Assembly (NCBI RefSeq): GCF_932294415.1
Contig: NC_065544.1
Span: forward strand, 37,318,310 to 37,382,309
Reading direction: 5' to 3'
Length of the DNA: 64,000 bases
Origin: Quercus robur
Lineage: Eukaryota > Streptophyta > Magnoliopsida > Fagales > Fagaceae
Shown here: positions 1 to 11,548 of the stretch, one piece after another
How positions within the stretch are numbered: position 1 is the stretch's first letter
How the letters are laid out: each line of letters begins with the position of its first letter
Notes under the pieces: model-generated
The model's database searches: none
What the model was told of the DNA's origin: nothing
Seen by the model: the letters and a program-made list of their open reading frames with translations, nothing else
Made by a program: the position numbers and the translations under genes

Positions 1-60
1 CTATCACTCCTAGGAAACAACCACCTCAGTGCTCATCTAAGGATCATTCTGACCCTATCA

Positions 61-740
61 AAGACGAGGTGATGAAGCTTTAGCAGGTTGAGGCTATTAA
101 AGAAGTGTTTTACCCTGAATGGTTAGCCAACACTGTGGTTGTGAAGAAGAAAAATGGAAAGTGGCGGGTATGTGTGAACTTCACAGATCTAAACAAGGGC
201 TGCCCAAAAAACCATTTCCCCATGCCTTGGATAGATTAGCTAGTGGATGCCACTGTAGGTCATCCTCGAATGAGCTTTTTGGACGCTTTTGAAGGCTACC
301 ACCAAATAGCTTTGGTTTTGGATGACCAAGAGAGGATAGCTTTTGTTACTTCTATAAGGAAGTATCATTATAAGGTGATGCCTTTTGGCTTAAAGAATGC
401 AGGGGCTACCTATAAGAGGATGATGACCAGGATGTTTAAGTCACAGTTAGGAAAAAACATTGAGATTTATATAGTTGATATGGTGATAAAAAGTAAGGTA
501 GAATCCGAGCATGTTAATGACCTCAAGAATATCTTTGGGATATTGAGAAAACACAAGTTGTATCATAACGCTTCTAAGTGTTCTTTTGGTGTTGGATCAG
601 GAAAGTTCTTGGGGTACATGGTTACACACCGCGAAATTGAAGTTAAGCCTGAGCAAATCAAAGCAATCAATAATCTACAACCACCTCAAAATCCTAAAGA
701 GGTCTAGAAGCTAACTGGGATAATCGCTGCTCTAAACTGA
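61..740 (+). pseudogene. Gypsy reverse transcriptase remnant
   Basis: Encodes the palm/fingers of a Ty3/Gypsy RT: KWRVCVNFTDLNKGCPKN, then FPMPWID followed by an in-frame stop, then a long open stretch 243-707 with FLDAFEGYHQI, FVTSIRKYHYKVMPFGLKNA and a polymerase-site region reading YIVDM. The usual motif is YVDDM, so the first of the paired catalytic aspartates appears replaced by valine, which would abolish polymerisation even without the stops. The downstream thumb region (KFLGYMV, HREIEVKPEQIKAI) is recognisable before a further stop near 705. It is continuous with the RNase H and integrase remnants that follow, and is inactive. Confidence 0.85.
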
Positions 741-839
741 ATTATCTCTCGGTCAGCAGACAAGTGTAGACCTTTCTTTCAATTGTTGAACAAGTGGAAG
801 GGATTTGAATGGACCGAGGAATGTGTCTTGGCTTTCTAG

Positions 840-1295
840 TAGTTGAAGGAATATCTTTCTTGACCACCCATTATGTCCAGACTGGAGATGGATGAGGTTT
901 TGTTTGCCTATATTGCCATTGCTTCCCATGCAGTAAGCCTAGTACTTATACAGGTTGACAGTGGTGTACAGAGGCTAGTTTATTATGTGAACAAGTCATT
1001 GCATGAGGTCGAGATTCGTCACTTACCATTGGAAAAGGCCATTTTAGCTGTAATGCATGCTACGCATAAACTCCCCCACTACTTCCAATCACACAAAATT
1101 GTGGTCTTAACCCAGCTCTCGCTCAGATCTGTACTTCGGAGTGTTGATTACACAAGGAGAATTGTAAAGTGGGGTATGATCCTAGGGGTTCTTTATATCA
1201 AGTACATGCCTCGCACCACTGTCAAGGGTCAGGTCCTCGCCGATCTGGTAGTTAAATTTACTGAAACCCCATTTGAAGAGAGAGTAGAGAAGTAG
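840..1295 (+). pseudogene. Gypsy RNase H (RT-associated) remnant
   Basis: This segment matches the RNase H-like domain that directly follows Gypsy RTs. It reads LFAYIAIASHAVSLVLIQVD, then VYYVNKSLHEVEIRHLPLEK and LPHYFQSHKIVVLT, ending with LADLVVKFTE. The order (a 'living-off' helper domain with conserved E..Y..LEK) is typical, but the segment begins after stops and lacks a clean junction with RT. It precedes a second, different RNase H, as expected for a Tat-lineage element. Confidence 0.75.
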
Positions 1296-1340
1296 AACAT
1301 GGATGAAAAATCAGTTGGTGCAATCTCTCTGTAAGAACCT

Positions 1341-2130
1341 TTGTCCTGGAGGGTATACGTTGATGGTGCTGCGAATTACAGAGGATCTAGAGTAGGGCTA
1401 GTTCTAATATCTCCAGAGAGGATCAAAATTGAGAAATCCTTGAGATTGGACTTCTCGGCCACAAACAATGAGGCTGAGTATAAAGCTCTGCTGGTAAGGA
1501 TGACCATGGTTCAGAAAATAGGTGGAGAGGTAGTGGAAATCTTCTCTGATTCAAGGCTAGTTGTGGGCTAAGTTCAAGGAGAGTTGGAAGCTAGAGATCT
1601 CAGAATACAGAAATATTTGAACCAGGTTAGACACTTACAGTCTGGATTTGAGTCTTTTAATTTGTCACAAATTCCCAGAAGTAGAAATGCACATGCCAAC
1701 TCTCTTGCCACGCTGGCAATATCCTTGACACAAAGTTTACCTCGAGTGATCCTTGTAGAAGACTTGTGTAAACCTGCTAAGGAAGGGGGAGATGGGGTTC
1801 ATATTCATCAAATAAGAGTAGGTCCAAGCTGGATGGAATTTATTATGCTATTTCTTAAGGAAGATATCTTGCTCGAGAGTAAGTCTGAGGCCAATAAGGT
1901 ACAAAGGAAGGCTCCTCAGTTTTGGCTGTCCGAGGACCAAAAGTTGTACAAGAGATCTTTTTCTGGCCCATATCTGCTATGCATACATCTTGAAGCAATT
2001 GAGTTACTCCTAGAAGAATTACATGAAGGGATTTGTGGAAGCCACACAGGGGCAGATCTTTGTCTCATAGGGCCTTCACACAAGGCTATTGGTGGCCAAA
2101 TATGCAGAGAGAGGCATAAGAGTATGTGAA
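1341..2130 (+). pseudogene. second (archaeal-type) RNase H and linker remnant
   Basis: A canonical RNase H fold is visible: WRVYVDGAANYRGSRVGLVL (first Asp), then SATNNEAEYKALL (Glu), EIFSDSRLVV (Asp), an in-frame stop at about 1569-1571, and SRNAHANSLATLA (final acidic region shifted to Asn). After it a linker runs to the integrase zinc region (ELHEGICGSHTG). The extra RNase H is a defining character of the Tat lineage of plant Gypsy elements. The stop and substitutions mean it is not functional. Confidence 0.75.
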
Positions 2131-3060
2131 GAAGTGTGACCAATGCCAAAGATTTGCACCCAACATTCATCAACCGAGAGGAGTTCTTAATCCTCTGTCT
2201 AACCTTAGGCCTTTCACTCAATGGGCCTTGGACATTGTAAGTCCTTTCCTTAAGGTAGCAGGGACCAAGAGGTATTTGTTGGTTGGCACGGGTTACTTCA
2301 CCAAATGGGTTGAAACTGAACCGTTGGCAAATATCAAGGATGTGGATGCCAAGAGATTTGTTTGGAAAAATATTGTCACTTGGTTTGGATTCCCTTGTAG
2401 CCTCATCTTGGACAACAGTCTTCAGTTCCATAGTAAGGCCTTCTGGAGGTATTGCTGTGACCTGGGCATAACGAATAGATATTCCACCTCGGCATATCCA
2501 TAGGAGAATGGACAGGCTGAGGCTGTTAACAAGGTCATAGCGAGCAGACTTAAAAAGAGGTTGGACAATGCAAAGGAAAAATTGGTGGAAGAGTTGCCAC
2601 ACGTTCTTTGGACGTACCAGACCACACCTCGTAGATCCATTGGGGAAACCCCATTTTTAATGACTTATGGAGCTAATGTTGTTATTCCTTTAGAAACTAA
2701 ATTCCCAATACTGAGAACAAGTTCTTTTACTCCAAGCAACAATGAGGAGTTGCTAGAAAAGAGCCTAGACTTAATTGAAGAGTGAAGAGAAAATGGCATG
2801 GTCTAATTAGCCTATTATCAACACAAGCTCAAGCAAGGATATGATGCCAACGTGAAGTTAAGGCCACTGGCGACTGGAGACTTGGTGTTAAGAAATGTTT
2901 TAGGTACTGCAAAGAACCCAGCATGGGGAAAATTGGGACCTAATTGGGAATAACCATATCGCATTACATCAGTGGTAGGAATATGTGCATATTACCTAGA
3001 AGATCTAGATGAAAAATATTATACTCTGTCCCTGGAATGTAAACAACCTAAGAAGGTATT
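2050..3060 (+). pseudogene. Gypsy integrase remnant
   Basis: The core opens with KCDQCQRFAPNIHQP. Catalytic residues can be placed as Asp in WALDIVSPF, Asp in LILDNSLQF (family consensus has DNGTQF) and Glu in ENGQAEAVN, which lies just after an in-frame TAG near 2500. The C-terminal part continues as LVEELPHVLWTYQTTPRRS and TPFLMTYGANVVIPLE, then in broken frames as LVLRNVLGTAKNPAWGKLGP and the final PYRIT, the usual end of pol. Several stops and shifts make it a pseudogene. Confidence 0.8.
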
Positions 3061-3104
3061 ATTATTAATGAAAGTAGTCTTTACCATATTTCTTGTTAAT
3101 CATG

Positions 3105-3965
3105 TTATATGTCATCTGTTCCACTACTTGTCAAATGTTAAACAAAACCTTAGTCATGTCTGGCTTCTCGGATCACATGCTTTGGGTAAATTAACATTCT
3201 ATGACATCTTTTTAAGTGTTAAATAGAACCTTAGTCATGCCTGGCTTCTCGGATCACATGTTTTGGATAAATTAACATTTTATGACATCTTTCTAAGTAT
3301 TAAATAGAATCCTAGTCATGCCTAACTCCTCAGACCACATGCTTTGAGTAAATTAATACTTAATGACATCTATCTAAGTGTTAAACAGAACTTTAGTCAT
3401 GCCTGACTCTTCGGACCACATGCTTTGGGTAAATTAATACTCTATGACATCTTTCTAAGTATTAAGCAGAACCTTAGTCATGCCTAGCTTCTCGGACCAC
3501 ATGCTTTGGGTAAATTAATACTTAATGACATCTTCCTGAATATTAAATAGAATCTTATTCATGCCTAGCTTCTCAGACCACATGCTTTGGGTAAATTAAC
3601 ACTTTATGACATCTTTCTAAGTATTAAGTAAAACCTTAGTCATGCCTGGCTTCTCGGACCATATGCTTTCGGTAAATTAATACTTGATGACATCTTCTTG
3701 AATGTTAAACAGAACCTTAATCATGCCTGGCTCCTCGGACCATATGCTTTGGATAAATTGATACTCTATAACATCTTTCCAAATGTTGGACAGAACCTTG
3801 GGTATGTCTGACTCCTCAGACTGAGCACCTTGGGTAAATTAACACAACCTATTTATTTTCCTAAGTATTAGAATAGATCCCAGGTTATACCCAACTCCTC
3901 GGATCAGTGGCTTTAAGTAAATTAATGTTCTTCAATATTTATATAAGTGTTGAGCAGAATAAGGG
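3105..3965 (+). repeat. 81-bp tandem array in the 3' non-coding region of the Gypsy element
   Basis: The marker TAGTCATGCCTGGCTTCTCG and its variants recur at 3151, 3232, 3313, 3394, 3475, 3556, 3637, 3718 and about 3799 and 3880. That is an exact 81-bp spacing over roughly ten copies, with units diverging toward both ends. It lies between the end of integrase and the antisense ORF. Although 81 is a multiple of three, reading frames are not kept open through the array, so it is non-coding. Confidence 0.9.
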
Positions 3966-4075
3966 TTGTCTGCCCTGTTTATTTTTTACAAGATATATTA
4001 TTCATCTCCAGAAAATTCAACCTTCCTTACAAAAGGCCCAACTCTCAGTATAAGTATGTGATAATTCTCAGTATA

Positions 4076-4225
4076 AATATTTTTTTAACCGTTAGATTTT
4101 TTAGAAATTTACGGTGTAAGAAAGGTGTAACTTTACAAGAGTTACACTAGGTTTAACTTGAATTTATCTCATATATAAAAAGAAACCTTTTGATCATATA
4201 TTGATTTGAACAACTTTATGACCAT
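4076..4225 (+). repeat. 150-bp copy of a MULE-end/Copia-LTR junction
   Basis: This stretch aligns without gaps to 12421-12570, with two C/T differences seen by eye. The matching segment spans the right end of the MULE-like element (to 12515) and the adjoining Copia LTR sequence. It is therefore a copy of a junction, sitting inside the Gypsy 3' non-coding region. Confidence 0.85.
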
Positions 4226-4498
4226 ACAAGAAATTATCAAATATATTGATTTGATCATTTGAATTAGCAGTAATATAACACTATTAGCTTTTGTTAAAGT
4301 ATGAGTAATAACAATCCACTATTGTTAGCAATCTTGGTTAACACCGATAAGAGAGTAAAGGTTACAAGGAAAAAGAAAGATTTATGAAGCAAAAGGTAAA
4401 GTTTTTTTATTGATCAAAATAAGAGTCTATTACAAACAGTGGTGAAATACCACAACAAAAAACATATATACAGAAAGATAAAAAAGAAAATCCTCTAT

Positions 4499-6358
4499 TT
4501 ATGCCTTTACTTGATGAGGGTCTTCTTTAGGATCAGTTGTCTTGGACCTAGACTCTGCATCTTTAGCCTTGGAGACCACATTCCTGATTGTGAGTGCGTC
4601 CTCAGAGTGTTTGGCCTTGATCGAAGGCTGAACCTCTTTACCCTTTTCAGCCCCTATTGAGACTTCAACATCAGCAGCAGGGGCTTGGATGGTGGAGAGT
4701 TGCTCAGGAGGAGGGAGAGGATCAGCAATAGAAGGAGGGAGCGTCGTTGGAACTTCCCGGATGTCCTCCAGGAAGAAAATGTTCTCAGCCTTCCTCAGCT
4801 CAGAGTCAGGAGGGACTCCCGCCCGATTGAGCACTTTTGCCCATGTCTCGGCACAATAGTCCTTCCACACTCCTACCACCTTTTCTACCAATGGAGTCTC
4901 CGTTTCCAACACCCCACGTTCATAGGATGCCGTTTCTGTGGCCTCAGAAACTTCCCTAGCCACCCAAGCTACATCTTTAGCTTTTTGCAGCTCAGCCTTA
5001 AGATCCAGGATTAGTTGTCTCTGGGTGGCCAACTCTATCTTAGTCATGTGAAGCTGTTTACATTAGTCCTCGGCATGCATCTCCACATTCTTCAAACCTG
5101 CCTTGGCACTCAAACGTGCCCTATTTATGGCAATCAACTTGTTAGCCAACTCCATTTGCTCTTACTTTAGGGCTCTTAGGGACTTCTTAATCTTAGCGCG
5201 AGAGTGGGCCTCAACCCTAGCCTCATTACAGGGGTCTCGAACCTACTCTTCGTCCACAAAAACTTACTGAGTAACCTGTATAAAGATAACAAAAGAATCC
5301 CATGTATAAAAAAAAAAGAGGATGAAAGTGTAGCTTAGCATTTAATTCAAAGATTTGTTGGTTAACTTACCATGACAAGGTCCCTTTTCAGGGACAAAAA
5401 GAGGTCAGGCTGCCTCATGTGCCTGAGAGCTTCCATGTCTTTGGGGAGGAGAAGAGGCTATTCTAGGGCTTCAGCAATGTAGGCTGAATGCCCTCTCTAG
5501 AACTCTCGAATTGTAGCGTCCCTTGGGATGGCAGCGCCATCCAGCTCTAGCCGAGGAGCCTAGTTGTGCTGCTATCAGTGCCCTTTGCCCCAACGGGCTC
5601 CTCCTTGCTATCCACAGAGGAAGCCCGTTTATCTTTGGCGCTTTTTGGTTGCTTTGCCCCCTTCGGAGGAACCACCTCGCCCTCCTCCACTTCTTACACT
5701 TTCCTTTTCTTCTTCACGTCAAGACAAGGGAGCACTCCGACTGTAGTTACAGGGAGAGGAGGAGGGGGGGGGAGATTGGTAGGAACTTAGGACTTGGGGA
5801 CCTCCTTGGACGATGCCCCTTTGTTCCACCCAGTAAGGAGGCCCTTCAGTCCTCTCCTTGGGTTGATGTCCGTCTCCTCATCTTCCTCGGAATTACAGTC
5901 TATGCGAGTGACTATGAGCCTAGAGAGTGGGTAGCGGAGTGCCTGTCTAACTCGTCCTTGGAATCTGGGAGTTGGATTATAGGATCTACTCGTTCCTCCT
6001 TGTCCTCCTCGAAGTGAAATTGATCAATCTCAACCTCAAACAATAAGTGCGAAGAGGCAATCTCCTCCCTCGGGACTGCTGCTTCAAGCAGAGCACGTTG
6101 GAGGGGTAGTTTGATCGGAGGAAGGTCTTCTCGGGCTAGGAAACCGGGCAGTGATACGTCAATCCAGGCTAGCTGAGGGTCACCTACTTTTATCGCGTTG
6201 CCTACTTCTTAAAATGCGTCCAAGAGTGGCATAAAGTACAAGATCAGATGGACGGCTCGTAACTGTTTGTCTTCACTCACAAAGATCTCAACCTTAGCAC
6301 CTTGTTGAGACCCGAACCGTTGACGAGGCTGAGTCTGGGAGCGGGAGCAATGTGCCAT
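4499..6358 (-). pseudogene. antisense additional ORF of the Tat element, with an intron
   Basis: On the minus strand a protein-like reading runs from an ATG at 6358 (MAHCSRSQTQPRQRF) to a stop at 4499, broken by several stops (near 6208, 5500 and 5070) and at least one frameshift. Clear segments are PLLLPKDMEALRHMRQ and a coiled-coil-like stretch with ATQRQLILDLKAELQKAKD; the last 182 codons (5047-4499) are open. A phase-0 intron is predicted at 5370-5276: donor ATG|GTAAGT and acceptor TATACAG|GTT, with the protein register continuing across it (DLVM then VTQ). Antisense extra ORFs between pol and the 3' LTR are known in Tat elements. I do not recognise a function. Confidence 0.7.
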
Positions 6359-7015
6359 TTATCTACAAAGACATCCAAGGAGAAAAACCCTAATCAGTAT
6401 AATGTAATCACCATTGAAAGTGAACGGAATACAAAAAGGATGGAGGAACATGAAGTCAAGGGGTACTGCCCATGCTTCAAGAGAACAAAAAGAATAGACT
6501 TACAAGAATGAATATGATAGTTGCTTTTGGTACTTCTTAAAGGTTTCAATTTTTCAGAGAAAAAGACTTGGAGACTTTAGAAATTTGGGAAGCTTTGAAG
6601 GTTTGAGAGTTATGAATTTCTTGAGAGCTCAAAGATTTGTAAGATGAGGAAAAATGATTTTCCTGGGTGCTTTATATAGAAGGAGAAATTTAGTGGGAGT
6701 TATTTTGCTCAAATTCCAAAGGGAAATACCAGCCGTAGGATTTATCTCTCACCATAGGATACAAGGAACAGAGCGCTGCCTAGAGCATAAAATGAGGCAT
6801 TTATCTCTCACCATAGGATACAAGGAACAGAGCACTGCCTAGAGCATTAAATGAGGCATTGCAGGCTTTGAAGCGTCAAGAGCAGTTATGGGGCACATGA
6901 AGCAATGTTTTCACATATGTAAATCAAAGAAATAAATGGTCTTAACTCTTAAAAATCAAAACCCACTTTTTCTCCTCGGATAAGAGGGAAAAAAACCGGA
7001 GTTTTGAGGGGCCAT

Positions 7016-7793
7016 TATAGGAATAAAGACTCAAAATTATATATTGGGCCTTGGGCCTTAACCGAGGACGTTGGTTGGTCCGAGGACGAATAAATAGTAG
7101 TAAGGGTGTTAAGTTCAGAGTCTCATGAGTAGATTGCAAATAGAAAGGTTGGGGAAGGAAGGCCAAGGAGGAATGTCTTCTCCGATAAACAAAGCATAAA
7201 TCAAACATATATCCTACCATTCAAGGTGACCTTCCAGGAAGTTCCACTAATAAGAACTTGCTTTGTAAACGTACAAGAGGGATGTGAGCTTAGGAATATC
7301 TAAAAGAAAAGCCGCTACCACCGCATTGAATGCTTTGTAGCTAATTCTCTGACCGCATTAATGAGGAAGTGATCTCTGAACAATGTTTTTCAGCTTTACA
7401 GCTACCCCCAAAGATTTTAGGAGGGTGCTAATGGGATAAGGATCAACATAAGCAATCTACTATCCACGTGTAGGGTAAAGATGAGAAAGAAGAGATAGTA
7501 TAAATTAGAGTGAAGACCCTAAGAGAGAAAGCACTGTAGCAATCAAAATTTCATTTGTAACCTTTTTTAGTTGATTTATAGAAGAACTGACCTCTTCGGA
7601 CTAGGCCGAGGATGAATTTACTTAAACAGATCCTTCCTACTTTTGCTTGATTGTCTTTTAAATTCATTCTAACTGTTATCCAACTCGTTAGGGCCTAATT
7701 TTCCAACCCACTTTCTACAAATTCATTGTATTGGGCTTGCTAGACCTGGATCCATTTACATTTTAGGCTTGGGTTCCAAAGTGCGTCCTTACA
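7016..7793 (+). repeat. 3' LTR of the Gypsy element (start approximate)
   Basis: The right edge is firm: TCCTTACA at 7786-7793 directly abuts Copia LTR sequence. The left edge is inferred from a purine tract (GAGGGG, 7006-7011) followed by TATAGGAATAAAG, which pairs imperfectly with the terminal TCCTTACA. The LTR contains many copies of the CCGAGGA(C/T) word typical of these families. The matching 5' LTR is outside the window, so length (about 778 bp) cannot be confirmed. Confidence 0.6.
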
Positions 7794-8253
7794 CTCATTT
7801 ATGTGAATTGATGAAATCAATTACCCCTTAATGTCAGGTACGTTGATTGCTAGAATTTGAAATTCAAACATAATTCAAAATTTGAATAGCTATTGTCAAT
7901 GGTTTTAGTTAGGAAAATTCCTGAAAATTAATGTGATTTTTAATTCCATATATTAACAACTTTTAGTATACTTTCCTTTATAAAATTTTTCTTTAAAACA
8001 TTTTTTTTAGTATATTTAATAGTAACATTATAGATGGAAAGTATCAGAAAAATTATACAACTATACATTTATATAATTTACCGCTAATGGTTTATAGCAT
8101 TACAATTTGCTTTCCATTCTTGGTTGTAATTATTGTGTATAATCAAAGTTTCAAAGGAGAATATTAGTTGATATCTAAAAGTTAGTCACGTTATAGGCTG
8201 TTATTTTGTTTTCAATAGCATTATGACACTAAAAGACAAACTTGATTTTGGCT

Positions 8254-11200
8254 TTTTTTTTTTTTTTTTTTTTTTGGAAAGCGATCATTCATTCATATAA
8301 TCATAATAACAAAACATCTTGTATCAAGGCCTCCATAGCTGGAGGAGGAGAGTTCTCCATCCAATACACATCATTATCTAAAGAACTCCTAGCATGTTGA
8401 GCAAGAGCATGTGCAACCTTATTCCCACCCCTTCTTGTAATACTAATTCTAGCCCACTCTAAACAATGAACCAAGTGACGAATGCCATCCACCACATAGC
8501 CTAGTAGAGAGCAATTAATCCGCGACGATGAAACGGCTTGCATAACATTTACATTATCTCCCTCTATGATCAGCTTGGTGAATCTAGCATCCACAGAAAA
8601 TTCCATTAATCTTCTACATGCCAGTTGTTCTGCTTCCTCACTAGAACTCACCTTTGGACTAGTTGCTATCATTGCTGCCATAACCTGACCTTCCTCATTT
8701 CGAATAATTGCTCCCACTCTAGTTCTATCCAGGACTACAAAAATAGCTGCATCAAAGTTTGATTTGTAAGCTGATGATGGTGGAGGCTGCCAAGTTTTGT
8801 TGCACTATTGCTCCGTCTGTGTCACAGTCGGTTGCACCTGGGCTTATCTGTAATCTGTCAAATACTCCTCTACTCTATTATTTAGGTTCCTTGGGTCCAT
8901 TAGATTACCACCAAACACCACAGGGTTTCGCTGGTTCCATGCAAGCCAAGCATGAACCCAAAATAGCTCCAACTCCTCTCTTGTCAACCTGTCACTGAGA
9001 TACTCCATGAGTTGCATCACGTCAACTACACCTGAACATCTTTTCTACAATTTTTGACAGTTTCTAAACCAAATATCTTGCACGGCAGCAAACTCTCAAA
9101 TTGCATGGTTTGTATTCTCGGACTCCCTTAGACAGATTGGACATTTATCATCAGTTAGTACTCTTCTCCACACCAAATTAGCTCTTGTGGGCAATATGTC
9201 AGTGCAAGCCCTCCAACCAAAAACGTTAATTTTGTTAGGAATTTTGAGATTCCACAAAGCATGCCATATCTTCGTACCTGAACTATTAGCTAATGATTCG
9301 GCCCTATCCTCCCCTTGTATCCTCCTTGTCACCTTGTAGGCCGACTTAATAGAAAAGTTCCCATTTTTATTATAGCTCCAGATGATAGAATCTTCCACAT
9401 GTCTTCTGCTAAGCTGAATTCTACATATTGCTTTAGCATTATCCTGATGGAAAATTGAATGAATCAATTCACTCCTCCACATATGTATCTCTAGGTTAAT
9501 TAAATCTGAAATAGCCATCTCACCCAATAAATCATGGTTAGGATGTAATACCTTATTTGTAGGATGATTCGGGATCCACCTATCTCGAAGCACCCTAATT
9601 GAGCTCCTATTGCCGACCCTTCAACAATAACCAGCCTTTAGAATAGGCAAGGCAGCCACCAAACTCCTCCAAACATGAGAGCAACCCGGTGATTCCTTGG
9701 CATCAAGGAAAGAGGATCGAGGAAAATACCACGCTTTGAAACACTTATGTAGTAAGGAATCATTACCTTGAATCATCCTCCACCCTTGTTTAGCCAACAT
9801 AGCTAAATTGAATGCCCTTAGAAGTTGATAATTTATCCCAACTCTTCCAATGAATTTTTCTTTCATTGCCTACTTGTCCCCACCAAAACTTAGCACACAA
9901 ATTATTCAATTCATCACATAGTTTCAAAGGGAGTAGAAATACACTCATCGTATATGTAGGTATAGATTGAGCTACAACCTTTATAAGAATTTCTTTGCCA
10001 GCTGTGGATAACAGTATACCTTTCCATCCTTGCAGTTTTTTCTATACTCTATCCTTCAAATAAGCAAAAGTGTGATATTTATCCCTTCCAATCAAAGTTG
10101 GCAGCCCTAGATAGGATTCAAACTTCACCACCTCCTTGACCCCCAATATCTGAAATATTTGTTGTTTTTGAGTATCTGTAGTATTGTTACTGAAGAAAGC
10201 TGAAGACTTCTTCGGATTAATACTTTGACTTGAAGCTCGTTCATAAGTTTGAAGAATTTTTGCTACCACTTCCCTTTCCTTCGGTGTTGCTTGACAAAAC
10301 AACAAAGAGTCATCTGCAAATAATAAATTAGTAACTCTGGGAGCTCCACTACAAATTGACACACCTGTAATCCTCCCTTCTAGTTCAACTTTAGCCAACA
10401 GAGCAGTGAAGCCTTCTGCACATAAGAGAAACAAATATGGTGACAATGGATCTCCTTGACGTATTCCTCTAGACGGATGTATCATGCCATGAGGTTTTTG
10501 TTCATCAAAATAGAAAAAGATGTAGTAACACATCTCATCACTCTTTCTATCCACCTTGTTTGGAAACCCAACCTGTCCATAATTTTTTGCAAGAAAGGCC
10601 ATTCAACCTGGTTATATACCTTGCTAATGTCTAGCTTCAATGTCATAGTCCCTTTCTTGCCCTTCTTCCTCACATGCATGGTATGTATAGTGTCATAAGC
10701 CACCAAAACGTTATCTATGATCAATCTACCTAGAACAAAAGCACTCTGGGTGGGGGAGATAATATATAGAAGTGCCTGTTTCAATCTGTTTGCCAGCACT
10801 TTAGAAATAATTTTATAAATCACATTACATAGACTAATAGTCCTAAATTTAGACATTTTCTATGGATTTTTCACTTTAGGAATAAGTACAATGTTTGTGT
10901 GATTTATCTCAGGTAGCATATTTCCATTATTTAAAAAATCCAAAACAGCAGAAACTACATCATCACCCACTATATGCCAAAATTTCTGATAGAATAGAGC
11001 ATTCATACCATCAGGTTTTGAAGCCTTTGTAGGCTCCATTTGGAACAGAGCCACCTTAACCTCCTCAGCAATAAACTCACCCAACAAGACCTCTTGCATG
11101 TTGTCAGTCACTTTATTTGGAATTGCATTCAGACATTCCTCCATTTGATCAGTTGCACCTGCACTAAAAAGATTGTCAAAATAATCTAAAGCTACTTCAA

Positions 11201-11457
11201 CAACCTCCTCTAACTCCTCCACCCACTGTCCATGTGCATTTTGTATACTACTAATGTGATTTTTCTTCCTCCTTTGTGTTGCTTTAGAGTGGAAAAACTT
11301 CATATTCCTATCCCCATGCTTCATCCATGAAATTATAAACCTTTGTGCCTAGTAAATTTCTTGTTTCTGTAACAGATCATCCATTTGTTTGCTCACCTCT
11401 AGGAATTTAGTTTTATATTCTTAAGTATTTTTGGCTTCATTCAACCTGTCTAGCCAT
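8254..11457 (-). mobile_element. 5'-truncated L1-type LINE
   Basis: A minus-strand LINE shown by a poly(T) run at 8253-8275 (its poly(A) tail) and an 8-bp target duplication TTTTGGCT at 8246-8253 and 11458-11465. The uninterrupted site is seen once in the 3' LTR at 22160-22167. Only ORF2 from just before the reverse transcriptase to the terminal RNase H is present; the endonuclease and ORF1 are missing, as usual for truncated target-primed insertions. Confidence 0.92.
8301..11324 (-). pseudogene. LINE ORF2 (RT, zf-RVT, RNase H) remnant
   Basis: Reading the minus strand from 11324: an N-terminal linker (MKHGDRNMKFFHSKATQRR), fingers (KASKPDGMNALFYQKFW), RT core (FRTISLCNVIYKIISKVLAN, then TLKLDISKVYNQVEW), the GIRQGDPLSPYLFLLCAEGF block, the catalytic box as LLFADDSLLFC (plant LINEs commonly have FADD), then thumb. 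After frame breaks come the zf-RVT domain (WHALWNLKIPNKINVFGWR and DKCPICLRESENTNHA) and a C-terminal RNase H (8717-8301) with EEAEQLACRRLMEF and IIEGDN. Frameshifts and stops between segments make it inactive. Confidence 0.88.
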
Positions 11458-11548
11458 TTTTGGCTATTAACTTGCCTCAACATATATACATTGGCCAAAA
11501 AATTTTTATATATATATATATATATATGTATGTATATATATATATATA

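Larger units (their letters stand above)
1..7793 (+). mobile_element. Ty3/Gypsy (Tat-lineage) LTR retrotransposon, 3' part
   Basis: The window opens inside the pol region of a decayed Gypsy element. In order I see reverse transcriptase, a Gypsy-type RNase H, a second RNase H of the archaeal type, integrase, an 81-bp tandem array, an antisense extra ORF and a terminal LTR ending TCCTTACA at 7793. Dual RNase H plus an extra ORF between pol and the 3' LTR is the known hallmark of the Tat/Ogre lineage. The coding part is full of stops and shifts, so it is dead. The base after 7793 resumes a Copia LTR in register with its 3' partner at 21708, so this element inserted into that LTR; its left end lies outside the window. 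Confidence 0.85.

Noticed and set aside
1916-2602. Long minus-strand ORF over the integrase region
   Set aside because: It overlaps, in antisense, a clearly recognisable integrase remnant and has no protein-family character.
3105-3965. CRISPR-like array
   Set aside because: The whole 81-bp unit repeats without unique spacers; this is a plant retroelement tandem array. The same applies to CACTA subterminal repeats.
5523-6017. Plus-strand ORFs of 60-164 codons
   Set aside because: They lie opposite the antisense ORF of the Tat element, whose reading shows real protein patterns; the plus frames do not.
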